Shown here: piece after piece, positions 60,673 to 64,000 of the stretch
How the letters are laid out: every line of letters begins with the position of its first letter
Numbering within the stretch: the first letter of the stretch is position 1
Assembly (NCBI RefSeq): GCF_010093535.1
Contig: NW_022985203.1
Span: 553,915-617,914, forward strand
Direction: 5' to 3'
Source: Lindgomyces ingoldianus
Taxonomy: Eukaryota > Ascomycota > Dothideomycetes > Pleosporales > Lindgomycetaceae
Length of the DNA stretch: 64,000 nt
Made by a program: the position numbers and the translations under genes
The notes under the pieces: model-generated
What the model was told of the DNA's origin: nothing
The model's input: only the letters and a program-made list of their open reading frames with translations
The model's database searches: none

Positions 60673-61340
60673 AAAGAAATAAAGATTAATTTAGCTAAAG
60701 TATAAAAAGTACTTAAGTAGCTAGAACTTATAATAGTTAAAGAAGTTAAAAGATTCTTTAAACTATTAAGATATATTAGATAAATAATTAAAGACTACTT
60801 AAAAATTGCTATACTACTAATAAATGCTACTATAAAGAAATAAGTAATAGTAAAGTTTATTTAAACTTTTTAAATAAATAAAGCATTTATAGCACTAAAA
60901 TAAGCTATAACAGTAAAACTAGTGCTAAGAATGTACAACCTATAATTAGATACTAAGATCCACACAGATGCGTTCTTAGAAGCTAGTAGAGCAGCGTTCT
61001 ACTAGAAACAGGAAGATAGGAGATAGCACCTAGTAGTGTACTACTCTGCTAAGTTCTTAGGACCTAAAGCAGGCTATAGCATACCTAACAAAGAATTAAA
61101 AGCTATACTAAACGCTGTAAGAGTATAGGCTACAGAACTACACAGAATAGTAAAACCCTTTTATATTATAACTAACTATGTAAACTTAGTTATGTTTTTA
61201 ACAGTAAAGAAACTCTTACTAATGCACATAAAATAAGTAATAAAGCTTACATAATTTAACTGCATTATTAAGCATGTTCTAGGAACATAGAACTAATAGG
61301 CTAACACTCTTAGCTAAAGGCTAGATTACTTTAATAAAAA
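60673..61340 (+). pseudogene. D2 reverse transcriptase end and RNase H
   Basis: The frame resumes after F2. RNase H at about 60950-61330 is well preserved: DTKIHTDAFLEASRAAFY, stop, KQEDRR, then YYSAKFLGPKAGYSIPNKEL, KAILNAVRV and ATELHRIVKPFYIITNYVNL. The HTDA motif gives the first catalytic Asp. RNase H would remove the RNA strand during copying. Confidence 0.83.
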
Positions 61341-62760
61341 ATAAAAAAAAACTAAGAAATTTACTTTTTTTAAAAAAACTAATAAAAAATAGATCTATAA
61401 TAGACTCTAACTTATAAAGAAATTCTGTATGCTTATAGTAGTTAAGCAAAAATAGAAAAACCTAGTCTAAGAATACTATAAATCTCTAATATTTAGGCAC
61501 CTAAAGATAGGCACCCTCTAGAAGAAACTAAGGGCTGCTATACTATAAAGAATACTAAAAATAAAGCAACTATGCACTAAGGTGCTTAGAGAATGCAACA
61601 CCTGTAATAAAAATAACTTATAAAAGTATAAGGCCTATAAATACTTTTACCTAATTAAAGCACTAAAGTTACTATAAATAATAATTATAATAGACTTTAT
61701 TATAAAACTACCTCTGTCTAAAGAACTAGGAATAGAACAGACATATAACATAATTATAGTAGCCTTTAATAAAACTACTAAATATCTGCATATTTAGCCT
61801 TTAGAAAAAATAATAATAGCTAAAAAATTTATCTATAAATTAGAATAAAATATTATATTAGTATATAAATGCTTTAGAATTATTATCTCTAACTAAAATA
61901 AGCTGTTTACTAGCAGATTTTAGAAAGCAGCTATGTAACACCTTAGCATAACTTATAAGCTATCTACAGCATACTATCTACAAACAGATAGTTAGACTAA
62001 GAGAGCTAACACTAAAGTAGAAAAATACCTTAAAAAGTATATCTTTTACACCTAGCATAATTAGGCAGAATAGCTTCTAATAGCGTAGTTAGCTATTAAC
62101 ATAGTAGAATTAGCTATAATAAAAAAAACACTATATAAAGCTAATTTTAAGTATAACCCCTACTTTACACTATAAAAAAGCTAACTTATAGACCTCTAGA
62201 AATTATTAGACTAGTTATTAAACATATAAAACATATATAAAAAGTTAGTAATAAAAGCTAAATCTAGCTAAGAAATAATAAAAAGATATATAAATAAATT
62301 ATAACTACTAAAACTAGAAATCTACTTAAAAAACTACATATATCTTAACACTAAAAATCTTAAGATATTAAGACTATCTAAAAAGCTAGTAAAAAAGAGA
62401 ATAGAACTATATAAAGTTTTATAAACTTAGTAAGATAATTATAAGCTTAAGCTTTCTCTACATATAAAAATACACCTATAGTTCTATGTCTCTAGATTAG
62501 AAAAAGCACCTAAGAAGATTCCCTTATTTACATAAAAATAAAAAGATAAAGAAATAGAGTATAAAGTTAAACATATTATTAGTAATTAAAAAAACTAAAA
62601 AGAATTTTTAGTAAAATAAAAAAAGTAGCTTACTAGTAAAAATATATAAAAACTAGCTAAAAATTTACAGAATGTGCAGCTATTAGTGTAAGAGTACTTT
62701 TAGGCTTATCTAAAAGAAACTAGCTAGGTAATAAAGCACTTATATTAAAAAGAATAGCTA
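61341..62760 (+). pseudogene. D2 integrase and chromodomain
   Basis: The zinc-binding region at about 61490-61590 includes RHLKIGTL and ECNTCNKN. The core at about 61690-62060 has IIDFIIKLPLSKELG and KLSTAYYLQTDS. The C-terminal domain at about 62330-62430 has NTKNLKILRLSKKLVKKRI. A chromodomain at about 62550-62700 (EYKVKHIISN, stop, KN, then EFLVK) probably bound methylated histone H3. Several stops and lost residues. Confidence 0.83.
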
Positions 62761-63420
62761 TGTTATTACTAAATAGTAGCAGCCTTTAGAGACAAGTCTT
62801 AGCTAATAAAGGCTATAGAGGGGAATAGCCCTTTACTTTAGCTTTAAAAGCTTTTATTTTATTTAAAAAAAAAGTCTTTTTTTAAATACTTTACGCGCTA
62901 AGCCTCTAGTAGATTTAGTAATTTTTAGATATAATCTTATCTAGAACACTCTTTATCCCTTACTGCTAGCATTTTCTTTTGTAAATAAAGCTGCTTCTAA
63001 TCCTAAGCTATTTATTTATCTAATAGTGTATAATTATGTGCCTATAAAGCTTTTATAGACTAAAGTAACTTACTTCTCTCCTTCTTTAAGCGCTTTTACG
63101 CAGTGTTAGACATAAAAATGTTGCATTTATTATACTTCTTTACACACTTAACACACTTATTTAAGGATAAAGTTAACACATAAAACAACTCTAAAAATTA
63201 GTAAACACTACAGGGTCTTATTTTTATTTAATAAAAAAGATTAAAATAAAGAGTAAGATAAAAATAGTAAGATAAATAAGACTAATAAGCTATTTAGTTT
63301 AAAAAAAATAAATGTTAAAAATGCTTTCTAGTAGGTAGGTGCTTACTTTATAAATAAACTTTTTCTAACATAGTTATGTAAGCAGAGCAGCAAGGACGCT
63401 GCTAGGGAGAAGGGGCAGCG
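62761..63420 (+). other. D2 3' untranslated region and polypurine tract
   Basis: About 660 bp without a readable frame, followed by gctagggaga and aggggcagcg (63401-63420), the plus-strand priming site. Matches D1 23420-24090 reversed. Confidence 0.7.
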
Positions 63421-64000
63421 TGTTATAGTCTATAGTTAGACTAGCATAACTCTACTAGCAGTGCTCTACAATCTAGCTAGATTAGGGCAGGGCTCGCTTA
63501 CAAACTAGTTAGAGGACACAGACGCAGCACAGCTGCCTGCAGTAATAGAGGAATGCGTTGTCTAATAAAAAGGATAGGCTATAAATCTAAGAAGCTTAGG
63601 GGAGCTTAGAGGAGCTTGTCTTAGCAAACTCCTATAAACTTCTTCTGCTCCCCTTAGCACCTCTAGCACATGTATATAATCCCTACATTAAATAACCCTT
63701 AGAAAGTGTGTTTAACATTTAGTTTATTTTTTACATAGACTAAGTAGCATTTAGCTTTTTAAAAAGCTATAATACTATTTATATATCTTACACTATATAT
63801 ACCTTTAATTCTGTCTAACAGGACTGTTTAACCTAGCCTTTTTACTACTGCACATAGAGTAAACTATAATCTAGTCACTCTACTCCCCTCTAATAGCCTA
63901 TTAGCCTGTACGTAGGACTGTACACCCTACTAGTTGGCCCCTACCTTCCGTCCTACTCCCCCCTGTAGGAACATCATAAGACCTGAGTGCTTCTACAAAG
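63421..64000 (+). repeat. D2 3' LTR, cut by the window end
   Basis: 580 of 594 bp present. Inner left end mutated (tgttatagtctatagttaga against tgttacagtctacggttgga). Outer right end clean (ggcccctaccttccgtccta). Confidence 0.93.

Larger units (their letters stand above)
56001..64000 (+). mobile_element. Ty3/gypsy chromovirus D2, plus strand, nearly complete
   Basis: 5' LTR 56001-56594 (594 bp); 3' LTR from 63421, cut by the window end about 14 bases short. Polypurine tract at 63401-63420. Without solo LTR F2 the visible part is about 7,677 bp, matching D1 (7,746 bp). Full set of gag, protease, reverse transcriptase, RNase H, integrase and chromodomain remnants on the plus strand. Confidence 0.92.

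Noticed and set aside
1..64000. tRNA, rRNA, CRISPR arrays, bacterial promoters or terminators
   Set aside because: None recognised on reading both strands; the palindromes and repeats seen belong to transposons.

Overview
The window looks like a large AT-rich block from a filamentous ascomycete (Pezizomycotina; a Dothideomycete such as a Pleosporales species is my guess, not shown). I find no intact protein-coding gene, rRNA or tRNA. Almost every base can be assigned to transposable elements inserted into one another. Their copies carry the marks of repeat-induced point mutation (RIP): TpA excess, C-to-T and G-to-A differences between copies, and stops where Gln or Trp codons would be. Family letters (A, C-L) are my own labels.

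Layout. Left part (1-18463): a Ty3/gypsy integrase-chromodomain remnant (K, 102-1235) is cut by family J LTR elements (end fragment 1-101; complete gag-only copy 1243-2738) and by a Ty1/copia element (G1, 3177-14625), which itself holds a minus-strand gypsy chromovirus (F1, 6472-12133). Next come a Fot1/pogo-like DNA transposon (A1, 15130-18095) with a 1,100-bp foldback derivative inside it (C1), and a J-family 3' LTR (18174-18463).

Centre and right (18464-64000): one gypsy pol (L) is seen in three pieces: reverse transcriptase before 19401, RNase H 30579-32042 and integrase 33145-33833. It is split by A2 (19402-30576, holding foldback C2 and gypsy D1, which holds hAT-like MITE E1), by foldback C3 (32043-33142), and by copia H1 from 33834 onward. 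H1 contains a second full copy of its own family (H2, 38965-53771), a pogo-like element I2 (54008-55847) and gypsy D2 (56001 to the window end, holding a clean solo LTR F2). H2 holds I1, copia G2 and MITE E2. Nesting is four levels deep in places.

Most joins are proven by target-site duplications: ttaga (J2), gcagt (G1), ctaag (F1), gtgag (D1), tagag (H2), tatat (G2), atagt (F2), 8-bp gtctaact and gcttgctg (E1, E2), and TA for the A, C and I elements. The most striking pattern is that in every two-LTR element the outer LTR ends are nearly free of RIP while the same sequence in the inner LTR ends is mutated. The elements do not act together as a pathway; the block is a record of insertion and genome defence, and would be expected to be heterochromatic.
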